Part shown: positions 15,802 to 22,207 of the stretch, in pieces
How positions within the stretch are numbered: the first letter of the stretch is position 1
Layout: each line of letters starts with the position of its first letter
Source: Candidatus Bathyarchaeota archaeon
Lineage (GTDB): Archaea; Thermoproteota; Bathyarchaeia; TCS64
Reading direction: 5' to 3'
DNA length: 33,871 nt
NCBI GenBank assembly: GCA_014729945.1
Contig: WJJC01000218.1
Location: forward strand, 1-33,871
Program-made: the position numbers and the translations under genes
Notes under the pieces: generated by a model
Database searches by the model: none
What the model was told of the DNA's origin: nothing
Seen by the model: only the letters and a program-made list of their open reading frames with translations

Positions 15802-15826
15802 GGTATATACAATATAGGGTATCTAA

Positions 15827-15833
15827 GTTATAT
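15827..15833 (-). promoter_or_regulatory. TATA box for the coiled-coil gene
   Basis: On the minus strand GATATATAAC is centred about 29 nt before the GTG at 15801, a textbook spacing for a leaderless start. Confidence 0.5.
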
Positions 15834-15888
15834 ATCCACTTGCTAATTTTAACTAGTGAAAATGGATGTATATTTGATCTATTTTTAT

Positions 15889-15913
15889 CTTAGAATAAAT
15901 ATATTATTCTAGG
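15889..15913. repeat. 10-bp inverted repeat in the 15.8-16.1 kb gap
   Basis: Left arm CTTAGAATAA (15889-15898), loop ATATA, right arm TTATTCTAGG (15904-15913). Eight of ten pairs at the core are perfect Watson-Crick, one is a wobble in RNA and the outer one is C-G. It lies about 90 nt upstream of the coiled-coil gene and just before the small ORF at 15918, so it could be an operator or an RNA hairpin. Confidence 0.4.
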
Positions 15914-15917
15914 TCCT

Positions 15918-16022
15918 GTGCCGAGTTCAGGGAATAAGAAAAACACTCTCATCACAATCCTCTTATTTGGGTCAATGTTCTTCTTCGTTCCGCTCTCAAG
16001 AAACACTGTGGCATTGGGTTAA
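15918..16022 (+). pseudogene. Possible remnant of a secreted-protein gene (signal-peptide-like short ORF)
   Basis: A 34-codon ORF from GTG 15918 to TAA 16020-16022. Residues 5-25 read like a signal peptide: KKNT followed by the hydrophobic run LITILLFGSMFFFVPLS and a polar end. After the stop the same frame stays open for another 19 codons of polar sequence (NDPLNPASEVNNS...) before a second stop. This looks like the first ~55 residues of an exported protein whose gene has decayed, or a genuine small membrane peptide. The evidence is only the hydrophobic pattern and the frame. Confidence 0.3.
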
Positions 16023-16110
16023 AATGATCCCCTAAACCCCGCGTCAGAGGTAAATAACTCCCGTAAACAAATTATTCCTTAAAAATCCAGATCGTACCCA
16101 TGTTCTAATG

Positions 16111-16116
16111 AAAAAA
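16111..16116 (-). terminator. Minus-strand T6 tract after the aminotransferase
   Basis: On the minus strand a run of six T lies about 27 nt after the aminotransferase stop. It is a plausible terminator for that gene. Confidence 0.4.
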
Positions 16117-16142
16117 TTGTATAGTGAAACTAGAAAAGGCGT

Positions 16143-17207
16143 CTAGGAGACTACTTTTCCAAGGGCGCTCAGCATATCCACGATATACTCGTCTGGGATC
16201 CACCCCATGTTACCGATCCTAAAAGTTTCCTGCTTCAATGCCCCGTATCCCTGAGCTAGCTCAAAGTCGTGCTCCCTCATTGCATTATAGACCTCTGGGC
16301 CACTCATTCCAGCAGGAGTCTTTACACAGCTCACAGTTGGACTCTCATATCCTTTCAATGGGTAGGTTCCCATCCCCAGTTTCTCTACTCCTTCCCGGAT
16401 CAATCGGTTCCTCCGCTTATAGAGAGCAAAGTATTCTTCTTTACCCCCCATCTCCTCGATCATTTTCAGAGCTGTGTTCAAACCCGCTACCTGTGGAATG
16501 GTACTGGTCATCGGAGTACCTTTACCACTTAAATGATTCTTCTCCCATACCTTCAAGTCGAAGTACCATCCCTTACTAGGCATATCCTCAGATACATCAA
16601 GGGCCCGTTGACTCACCGAACCTACACCTATTCCCGGTGGAACACCAAAACACTTCTGGCTACTGCTAAAGCATATATCTATGCCCCATTCATCCACCTT
16701 AATATCGGTGCCCCCCATGCTGGATACCGCGTCAACTAACACCAGCTTGTCATATTTCCTACAAACCTCGGTTAGCTTGGGCAACTCATTGATCAAACCA
16801 ACACTGGTCTCATTATGGGTGATAGCCACAGCCTCCACATCAGGTTCATCCTCAAGTGCCTTTTCAAGTGTTTCTGGTCTAGTGGGCTCCCCCAACTCCG
16901 ACTCAACCAAAAAAACATCTCTTCCATTCGCTGTAGCCACATCGGCGAACCGTTGACCAAAGCTCCCATTCACACAGACTATCATCTTATCTCTAACACA
17001 GTTACGAACGGCAGCCTCCATGAACCCTGTACCCGTACTACTGAAGAGAAAAATGGGGTAATCTGTCTCTAGGAACCCCTGTAATTGTTCAACAGTCTCA
17101 AAATGTATCTCCTTGTACTCTTTGCTCCTATGACTAACCATCTGCATTCCCATAGTTTCTAATACCCGAGGATAGCAAGCCACAGGTCCAACGGTAAATA
17201 GTTTCAT
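16143..17207 (-). CDS. Class V aminotransferase (alanine-glyoxylate/serine-pyruvate type)
   Basis: A 354-residue PLP enzyme of the class V family, closest in pattern to serine-glyoxylate/alanine-glyoxylate aminotransferases. It starts TVGPVACYPRVLETM and has FSSTGTGFMEAAVRN (cofactor phosphate region), THNETSVGLINEL, the PLP-binding Asp in LVDAVSSMGG, the Schiff-base lysine K185 in SSSQKCFGVPPG, and FRIGNMGW near the C-terminus as in the family. It probably moves an amino group between small amino acids and 2-oxoacids. The exact substrates cannot be read from the sequence. It is divergent from a winged-helix protein; the two may share one TATA element. Confidence 0.88.
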   Translation of the reverse strand: MKLFTVGPVACYPRVLETMGMQMVSHRSKEYKEIHFETVEQLQGFLETDYPIFLFSSTGTGFMEAAVRNCVRDKMIVCVNGSFGQRFADVATANGRDVFLVESELGEPTRPETLEKALEDEPDVEAVAITHNETSVGLINELPKLTEVCRKYDKLVLVDAVSSMGGTDIKVDEWGIDICFSSSQKCFGVPPGIGVGSVSQRALDVSEDMPSKGWYFDLKVWEKNHLSGKGTPMTSTIPQVAGLNTALKMIEEMGGKEEYFALYKRRNRLIREGVEKLGMGTYPLKGYESPTVSCVKTPAGMSGPEVYNAMREHDFELAQGYGALKQETFRIGNMGWIPDEYIVDMLSALGKVVS

Positions 17208-17229
17208 AACTGAAATAAAATACGGTGAA

Positions 17230-17239
17230 GATAAAAATC
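17230..17239. promoter_or_regulatory. Shared bidirectional TATA element
   Basis: GATAAAAATC is centred about 25 nt before the plus-strand ATG at 17259 and about 27 nt before the minus-strand ATG at 17207. It is the only well-placed AT box for either gene, both of which lack a Shine-Dalgarno. The flanking G and C are symmetric. It may drive both leaderless transcripts. Confidence 0.5.
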
Positions 17240-17258
17240 TGTGCCCTAAATAAATATC

Positions 17259-17486
17259 ATGGTATCCGACAAATTCGAGGAGGATGAAGCAGTACAGGCA
17301 ATACTAGGCATTCTACGAGAAGCCGTTGAACCACTAACAACACGGGAAGTGGGTGAGGAGATGCAGAAACTTCAGCTTAGGTGTCCTGATAGCACAATTG
17401 TTTTCCTAAACCGGTTACGAAGAAAGGAACTAATTCAGGGGATGCGTAGCAAGGAGCGACGCGGCTGGATATGGTGGATAGACTAG
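17259..17486 (+). CDS. Small winged-helix DNA-binding protein
   Basis: A 75-residue protein that is a single winged-helix domain: helix 1 (EAVQAILGILREA), helix-turn-helix (LTTREVGEEMQKL, then STIVFLNRLRRKELI), and a wing with MRSKERRGWIWW. It is probably a small transcription regulator. Likely targets are its divergent neighbour (aminotransferase) or itself, because they share a 51-nt promoter region. The stop shares CTAG with the DsrH-like gene on the other strand. Confidence 0.72.
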   Translation: MVSDKFEEDEAVQAILGILREAVEPLTTREVGEEMQKLQLRCPDSTIVFLNRLRRKELIQGMRSKERRGWIWWID

Positions 17487-17758
17487 ATCCAGGTAAAGGT
17501 TCTTTCACATAGTTCCATTAACTCAACGAATTCAAGATAGCTTATAGCTTTAATCTTCTCTTTTGGGCTATCAAACTCTGTCTCAAAGGTATAGAGCTCC
17601 GCGAACTCTAACTTCTTTAGCACATCTCCACGGCCAAGGTGATGAGTACCCCTCCCCGTGAATAATATATGAATTTCTGACCCGTCTTTATGAAGTTCCT
17701 CTGCTAGTCTGAACGCTGTCTCGGCGTGTGCTCTGCTAATCATCACTATCGTGTTCAT
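17483..17758 (-). CDS. DsrH/TusB-like sulfur relay protein
   Basis: A 91-residue DsrE-fold protein, third in the trio. It has the pattern of the DsrH/TusB subfamily: a first strand NTIVMISRAHAETAFRLAEEL, a middle HILFTGRGTHHL and a C-terminal segment AISYLEFVELMELCERTFTW ending near a tryptophan. In the known complexes this subunit joins the E and F proteins in a heterohexamer that passes persulfide sulfur. The conserved N-terminal cysteine of some DsrH proteins is missing; the only Cys is near residue 85. It starts at ATG 17758 behind AGGAGA, which overlaps the stop of the upstream gene. Confidence 0.65.
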   Translation of the reverse strand: MNTIVMISRAHAETAFRLAEELHKDGSEIHILFTGRGTHHLGRGDVLKKLEFAELYTFETEFDSPKEKIKAISYLEFVELMELCERTFTWI

Positions 17759-17768
17759 TCTTTATCTC

Positions 17769-18113
17769 CTAGAAACTGGTTATTATGGTGCATTTCTTTG
17801 CCATCTCTGCTAACTCATCTGAGTCTATGATATTCACATTAATACTGGGCTCAAGGTCATCTAACGTCAGCTCACGTTTAAAGAGTGACTCTCTTAGGAC
17901 ATATACTCCCGCAAGGTCAGACATAACCATAAGATAATCCTTCAAATTATTCTTATAAACCGCATCAGGCAACAGGATCTCCACACCATTATCCACAAAA
18001 ACCACGTTAGGGAGATAATCCATTCCCAGCATAGCCGCGCTGAGCCTAAGCCCCTCCTCCACGCGGCCTCCCGGAATCAACCGTTTCCGCATAATAAGCA
18101 TCGTCTCACCCAT
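17769..18113 (-). CDS. DsrF/TusC-like sulfur relay protein
   Basis: A 114-residue DsrE-family protein, second in the trio. Family marks are the EEGLRLSAAML helix, VVFVDNGVEILLPDA (the usual VFxDDGV), LAGVYVLRESLFKREL, LDDLEPSINVNIIDSDELAEM and the ending TIITSF. This matches the DsrF/TusC subfamily, which is usually structural. I placed the start at ATG 18113: it has a Shine-Dalgarno GGGGTGA 5 nt upstream that overlaps the stop of the first gene. A GTG at 18122 is also in frame. It is translationally linked with the gene before it. Confidence 0.75.
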   Translation of the reverse strand: MGETMLIMRKRLIPGGRVEEGLRLSAAMLGMDYLPNVVFVDNGVEILLPDAVYKNNLKDYLMVMSDLAGVYVLRESLFKRELTLDDLEPSINVNIIDSDELAEMAKKCTIITSF

Positions 18114-18118
18114 AATAT

Positions 18119-18125
18119 TCACCCC
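18119..18125 (-). promoter_or_regulatory. Shine-Dalgarno for the DsrF-like gene
   Basis: GGGGTGA lies 5 nt before ATG 18113 and contains the stop codon of the DsrE-like gene. It favours the ATG over the GTG at 18122. Confidence 0.5.
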
Positions 18126-18415
18126 AAAAACAGGGTTCTATCCTGTTCCTCCATCATCATAACCAGTTCAGCCATGCTAGTCATCCGCGCCCCGGGGATC
18201 AACTCATCTTCTTCGATTCCCACATGCTGGCAGGTGGTCTGGCATGCTAACATATCCACTTCGAGCTCTGAAAGGAGTGGAAACTGGGTAAGGAGTTTCA
18301 CTGATTCCTCGTTGAAGAAGACCACTACTCTATGTCCACGTTCTTTGGCTGCACGCACTGTACCCATTAAATGAACCAAGGTTCGTGGATTGGATACGGC
18401 TAATAATATATTCAA
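18119..18415 (-). CDS. DsrE/TusD-like sulfur relay protein with CxxxC
   Basis: A 98-residue DsrE-fold protein, first of the trio. The fold shows as a nucleotide-binding-like start (NILLAVSNPRTLVHLMGTV), VVVFFNEESVKLL, and a cysteine-bearing segment DMLACQTTCQHVGI with Cys58 and Cys62. In DsrE/TusD the equivalent cysteine carries the persulfide. The C-terminus (SMAELVMMMEEQDRTLFLG) matches the family end. It starts at TTG 18415. The gene order E-F-H is that of dsrEFH and tusDCB. No TusA, DsrC, rhodanese or Dsr genes are seen in the window, so the sulfur acceptor is unknown. Confidence 0.7.
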   Translation of the reverse strand: MNILLAVSNPRTLVHLMGTVRAAKERGHRVVVFFNEESVKLLTQFPLLSELEVDMLACQTTCQHVGIEEDELIPGARMTSMAELVMMMEEQDRTLFLG

Positions 18416-18540
18416 ACTAGTCTAGATACCGGGATATAGGGCTAAATACTTTCCCCGTTCAACCTTTTTGAACAAGAATCCCTAAGTGTTCTATTCCCTA
18501 GGATTATATCAACTCAATCATTACCCTATCTTGAATTTAG

Positions 18541-20436
18541 ATGAGACTACCTGTACTTCAAGTTAGCATCGATACCCGTAAGCTCACGAGTTTTGTCTTT
18601 GTGGCGTTTATACTTGGTGGGGCTCTGGGTGGGGTGCTCTGGAACATGGGCGGGGTGTATGTTCCCCGCAACAATATGAATGGCGTGTTTGGGAATATGG
18701 GCAAATTTACAAGCTATGATGAACTGAAACAATATCTCAACGAGTATGGGGACTCTGTTTATCTCACTGGTCGAAGTTTTGGCAACGATCTGATCTTTTG
18801 GGACCTAGCCGGAAGCGAGGTAACCATGATGGAAGCCGATGGCGCAGCGTCAATCTCCACCTCAAAGGATTACTCGGGAACCAATGTCCAAGTTGAGGGT
18901 GTTGACGAGGCTGATGTAGTCAAGACCGACGGCGAGTACATCTACTACGCAAAAGGCACACAGGTAATCATTATCAAAGCATACCCAGCAGAGGACGCAG
19001 GGATAATAAAACGCCTTGACTTTGAGCAATACGTCTCAGACATCTACATTACCATGAACAGGCTAATAGTCTTCACCTCAGAAAACCGTTACTATTACTA
19101 CTATGATGTACCTTATAGCGAGGACACTGGGCCACAGACCACAATAACAGTCTTAGATACCACAAACCCAGCCGAACCACAGAAAATCAGAGAGCTGGGT
19201 ATAGACGGCAGCTACTTCAACAGCAGGCTAATCGGCGACTACCTCTACTATATAATCACAAATCCTGCCTACATCAACGAGGAAGACATAGTACCACTAC
19301 CCGGAATAAGGGAGAACAACACATGGAGCCACATTGAGCCCACCGAGATATGGTGCCCAAACAACACCCGGGGCTGGATGCAGTACTATACAATCGCGGG
19401 ATTGGACGTTTCAGACTCTGAGAGCCAGCTAACTACAGAAACATTCCTCCTTGACTCGGCTAGCACTATATACGTAAGCCCAAGTAACCTATACCTCACC
19501 AGTCAAGGCTGGAGCCGAGAGACCAAGATCACAAAGATCGGGATAGAGGAAGGGGGCATCGTCTTCAAGGCCAATGGCACGGTGCCCGGCTACGTCTTGA
19601 ATCAGTTCAGCATGGATGAGTCAGATGGATACTTTAGGATAGCCACCACATCCCATGACAGAATGGATGGACTCAGCGGGAACAATGTCTATGTGATGGA
19701 TGAAAACTTGGAGATAAGAGGTAGCCTTGAAGACCTAGCCCCCGGAGAGGACATCTACAGCGCCCGATTCATGGGCAGCAGATGCTATCTGGTCACCTTT
19801 AAGAAAGTAGATCCATTATTCACTATAGATCTGAGCGACCCAGAGAACCCCACGGTGCTTGGTAAGCTCAAGATACCTGGATACAGCGATTACCTCCACT
19901 CATACGATGATAACACGCTGATAGGGATAGGAAAAGAGACCGTGGAAGCTGAGGAAGGAGACTTTTCATGGTATCAGGGCGTCAAGATAAGCCTATTCGA
20001 TGTAAGCGATGTCGAGAACCCCAGAGAGCTAGCAAAACTCGAGATCGGAGACAGGGGCACAGAGAGCCCAGCCCTGTATGATCACCATGCATTCCTCTTC
20101 AGCAAGACCAGAAACCTACTGGTGATACCCATACTGGAGGCAACCATAGATGAGGATGACTTCAGCGGAGAGGTACCCGATAACTTCTACGGAGAGTACA
20201 CCTATCAGGGAACCTACATATTCGATATCAGCCTCGATGGAATTGAGCTCATGGGACAGATAACCCACCTCCAGGAAGATGAGCTATTACGAAGTGGCTT
20301 CTGGTTTGACTCGGAGTATGAGGTAGAGAGAAGCCTCTACATAGAGGAAAACCTCTACACTTTGAGTCAGGGCAGGATCAAGATAAATAACCTTGAGACC
20401 CTAGAAGAACTGGCGGCCATAGAGCTAGGTGAGTAG
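18541..20436 (+). CDS. Membrane-anchored secreted beta-propeller protein
   Basis: A 631-residue protein with an N-terminal signal anchor (residues ~16-37, LTSFVFVAFILGGALGGVLW) and a long extracytoplasmic domain. The segment GTNVQVEGVDEADVVKTDG (about 117-135) is the hallmark of the beta-propeller domain of archaeal and bacterial secreted proteins (Pfam Beta_propel). Repeats of the type TTITVLDTTNPAEPQ, TIDLSDPENPTVLGKL and ISLFDVSDVENPRELAKL mark the blades. Aromatic clusters (ENRYYYYYDV) suggest an exposed ligand face. The function of the family is unknown. It is followed after 2 nt by a membrane winged-helix gene, an apparent functional pair. Confidence 0.85.
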   Translation: MRLPVLQVSIDTRKLTSFVFVAFILGGALGGVLWNMGGVYVPRNNMNGVFGNMGKFTSYDELKQYLNEYGDSVYLTGRSFGNDLIFWDLAGSEVTMMEADGAASISTSKDYSGTNVQVEGVDEADVVKTDGEYIYYAKGTQVIIIKAYPAEDAGIIKRLDFEQYVSDIYITMNRLIVFTSENRYYYYYDVPYSEDTGPQTTITVLDTTNPAEPQKIRELGIDGSYFNSRLIGDYLYYIITNPAYINEEDIVPLPGIRENNTWSHIEPTEIWCPNNTRGWMQYYTIAGLDVSDSESQLTTETFLLDSASTIYVSPSNLYLTSQGWSRETKITKIGIEEGGIVFKANGTVPGYVLNQFSMDESDGYFRIATTSHDRMDGLSGNNVYVMDENLEIRGSLEDLAPGEDIYSARFMGSRCYLVTFKKVDPLFTIDLSDPENPTVLGKLKIPGYSDYLHSYDDNTLIGIGKETVEAEEGDFSWYQGVKISLFDVSDVENPRELAKLEIGDRGTESPALYDHHAFLFSKTRNLLVIPILEATIDEDDFSGEVPDNFYGEYTYQGTYIFDISLDGIELMGQITHLQEDELLRSGFWFDSEYEVERSLYIEENLYTLSQGRIKINNLETLEELAAIELGE

Positions 20437-20438
20437 AA

Positions 20439-20879
20439 ATGGGGGAAGCCAAGAGGATATACGGCAAGACGCTGGATGTCTATCTCTGTATCTTAACAGC
20501 CGAGGAAGGCATAGGAGTAAGAGATATCTGGAGATCCCTTGACTTTAGCAGCCCAAGCCTAGCCCAGTACCATGTGAACAAGCTACTAGATCTTGAACTC
20601 ATAGAAACCGATCTGGATGGAAAATATAGGATAAATGACCAGGAATCCATAGAGGCACTTCGCAGCTTCTTATTACTAAGGGGTATGTTGATTCCCCGGT
20701 TAACCATATACAGTGCATTAATACTAGGTTTGCTGGTAAGCTATGTTATGTACTGGCCTTGGAGAGGAGATTTCCGGGACCTAGTAACCTTATTCATCGG
20801 CTTATTCAGCGCAGGCACCTTCCTGTTTGAGGCAATAAAACAGTACCGTGGCTTAGATTTCATGAAAAAAGATGATTAA
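20439..20879 (+). CDS. Membrane-bound winged-helix protein
   Basis: A 146-residue protein with an N-terminal winged-helix domain (about 8-75: DVYLCILTAEEGIGVRDIWR, then SSPSLAQYHVNKLLDLELI, wing TDLDGKYRI) and two transmembrane helices at about 87-107 and 111-132. The HTH would be in the cytoplasm. The start ATG 20439 follows GGTGAG, which overlaps the stop of the beta-propeller gene, so the two are made together. A one-piece sensor-regulator in which the membrane part senses the beta-propeller protein is an attractive inference, but nothing in the sequence proves it. Its stop overlaps the M20 gene stop (TTAA). Confidence 0.78.
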   Translation: MGEAKRIYGKTLDVYLCILTAEEGIGVRDIWRSLDFSSPSLAQYHVNKLLDLELIETDLDGKYRINDQESIEALRSFLLLRGMLIPRLTIYSALILGLLVSYVMYWPWRGDFRDLVTLFIGLFSAGTFLFEAIKQYRGLDFMKKDD

Positions 20880-22126
20880 TGGGATTTAAAGAACTCTTTT
20901 GCTTCTTCAAGAATCTCAGGATTAGCCAGAAGCTCCACCAGGGTCATCCCAAGAGCCTTAGTGCCCACATTCAATGCATCCAAACCCTTCTCAGTCATGG
21001 TTGCCTCAGCAAGCTTAATGCTGTGTCCCGGAGTACCCTCAGGAGCTATTCCTATATAGCTTCCAGCCGCTGGTGTCTTCTGTGATACATCACCATAGTC
21101 AGTTGAAGCCATTGGCATGGCTTTCACAGACTCTTTCCAGTCCTTAACAGGTGCACCTAACTCTTTATAGTTCTCCCAGAGGGTCCGTATCAATGGATGA
21201 TTGAGTTTCTTACTCGCGTAGAACCTGTTCTTCTCAATCTTCACCTCTACCCCCATGGCGTGGGCTGCTCCCTCACCACACCTAGCAACCTTGTCTACCA
21301 TCTCGTCCAGATACTCCTGGTCACTACTCCTGACACCAAAGTCCAGCACAGCGCGATCAGGTATGATATTCATAGCCTCACCGCCCTCCTCGATTATACC
21401 ATGAATCACAAGGTTCGCATCCCGCCTAGCCTCTTGTCTTAGCATATGCGTAGCCGTATAAGCTAGGGTAGCAGCATTCAAAGCATTCTTACCCAAATGA
21501 GGACTAGCAGCTGCGTGACTCGTCTGACCCTTGAATACCATCCTACACTTACTAATACCTAGAGCCTGGTTTCCCACACCCCAACTGGTTGAAGGGTGAA
21601 GCATGATTACGCCGTCAATATCATCAAAAAGCCCCTTGTTAGCCATAATGACTTTGCTACCGCCGCTTGGACCATGACCCTCCTCGGCTGGTGTACCGAT
21701 AACAAGCACCTCACCGGAAAGGTCCTCTACTGCCTTACTCGCGGCTATCCCTGCGCCGATTGCTGATGCTGCGATGAGATTATGTCCACATCCATGCCCC
21801 ACACCGGGTAAAGCATCATACTCAGCTAGCACCGCCACTTGAGGACCATCTCTCTTCCCCTTATAGCTGGCGACGAATGCCGTGGGCATATCCCCGATAC
21901 CCCTCTCCACAGAAAATCCATGATCCTCAAGAGTCTCTGTGAGAAGCTCAAACGCCTTAAACTCCTCACTACCCAGCTCAGGATTCTCATAAAGATATCG
22001 AGCTATACTCTCTAATAGCTCACGTTTCTCATCAATAGTTTCCTTTACCTTTTTCTTCAATGAATCCAATTCAACCAAAGCGATCGACAATAAAGCATGA
22101 CACCACGAATAAGGTTTTTCACCCAT
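20876..22126 (-). CDS. M20 family amidohydrolase/aminoacylase-like peptidase
   Basis: A ~416-residue M20D-type metalloenzyme. The catalytic part has LAEYDALPGVGHGCGHN (metal ligands Cys113 and His115), GTPAEEGHGPSGG with the catalytic and metal-binding glutamates, and MLHPS. The dimerisation domain follows (FKGQTSHAAASPHLGKNALNA), and the late ligand is in GTPGHSIK. Relatives cleave N-acyl amino acids or p-aminobenzoyl-glutamate-like amides; the substrate here is unknown. The first ~19 residues do not look like the family. A TATA-like CTTTATTG near 22090 suggests a leaderless start at TTG 22069 or 22060 instead of ATG 22126. Confidence 0.87.
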   Translation of the reverse strand: MGEKPYSWCHALLSIALVELDSLKKKVKETIDEKRELLESIARYLYENPELGSEEFKAFELLTETLEDHGFSVERGIGDMPTAFVASYKGKRDGPQVAVLAEYDALPGVGHGCGHNLIAASAIGAGIAASKAVEDLSGEVLVIGTPAEEGHGPSGGSKVIMANKGLFDDIDGVIMLHPSTSWGVGNQALGISKCRMVFKGQTSHAAASPHLGKNALNAATLAYTATHMLRQEARRDANLVIHGIIEEGGEAMNIIPDRAVLDFGVRSSDQEYLDEMVDKVARCGEGAAHAMGVEVKIEKNRFYASKKLNHPLIRTLWENYKELGAPVKDWKESVKAMPMASTDYGDVSQKTPAAGSYIGIAPEGTPGHSIKLAEATMTEKGLDALNVGTKALGMTLVELLANPEILEEAKEFFKSH

Positions 22127-22171
22127 AACCCAGTTTCACGCATCCCCCATGTACAGGACAATGCGTTCACA

Positions 22172-22180
22172 TTATAAGTA
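22172..22180 (+). promoter_or_regulatory. TATA box for radA copy 2
   Basis: TTATAAGTA is centred about 26 nt before position 22202, which fits transcription starting at or a few nt before the ATG at 22208. Confidence 0.45.
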
Positions 22181-22207
22181 AAAAACAGACCTGAACCAGT
22201 GAGAGAA

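Larger units (their letters stand above)
15802..16142. other. 341-nt region between annotated minus-strand genes
   Basis: AT-rich stretch holding the TATA box of the coiled-coil gene (15827-15833), a 10-bp inverted repeat (15889-15913), a short ORF with a signal-peptide-like sequence (15918-16022) and a T-tract on the minus strand (16111-16116). No further gene is visible on either strand. Confidence 0.5.

Noticed and set aside
15645..15893. 82-codon plus-strand ORF over the coiled-coil gene
   Set aside because: It is antisense to the charged helical protein; its hydrophobic look comes from reading charged codons on the other strand.
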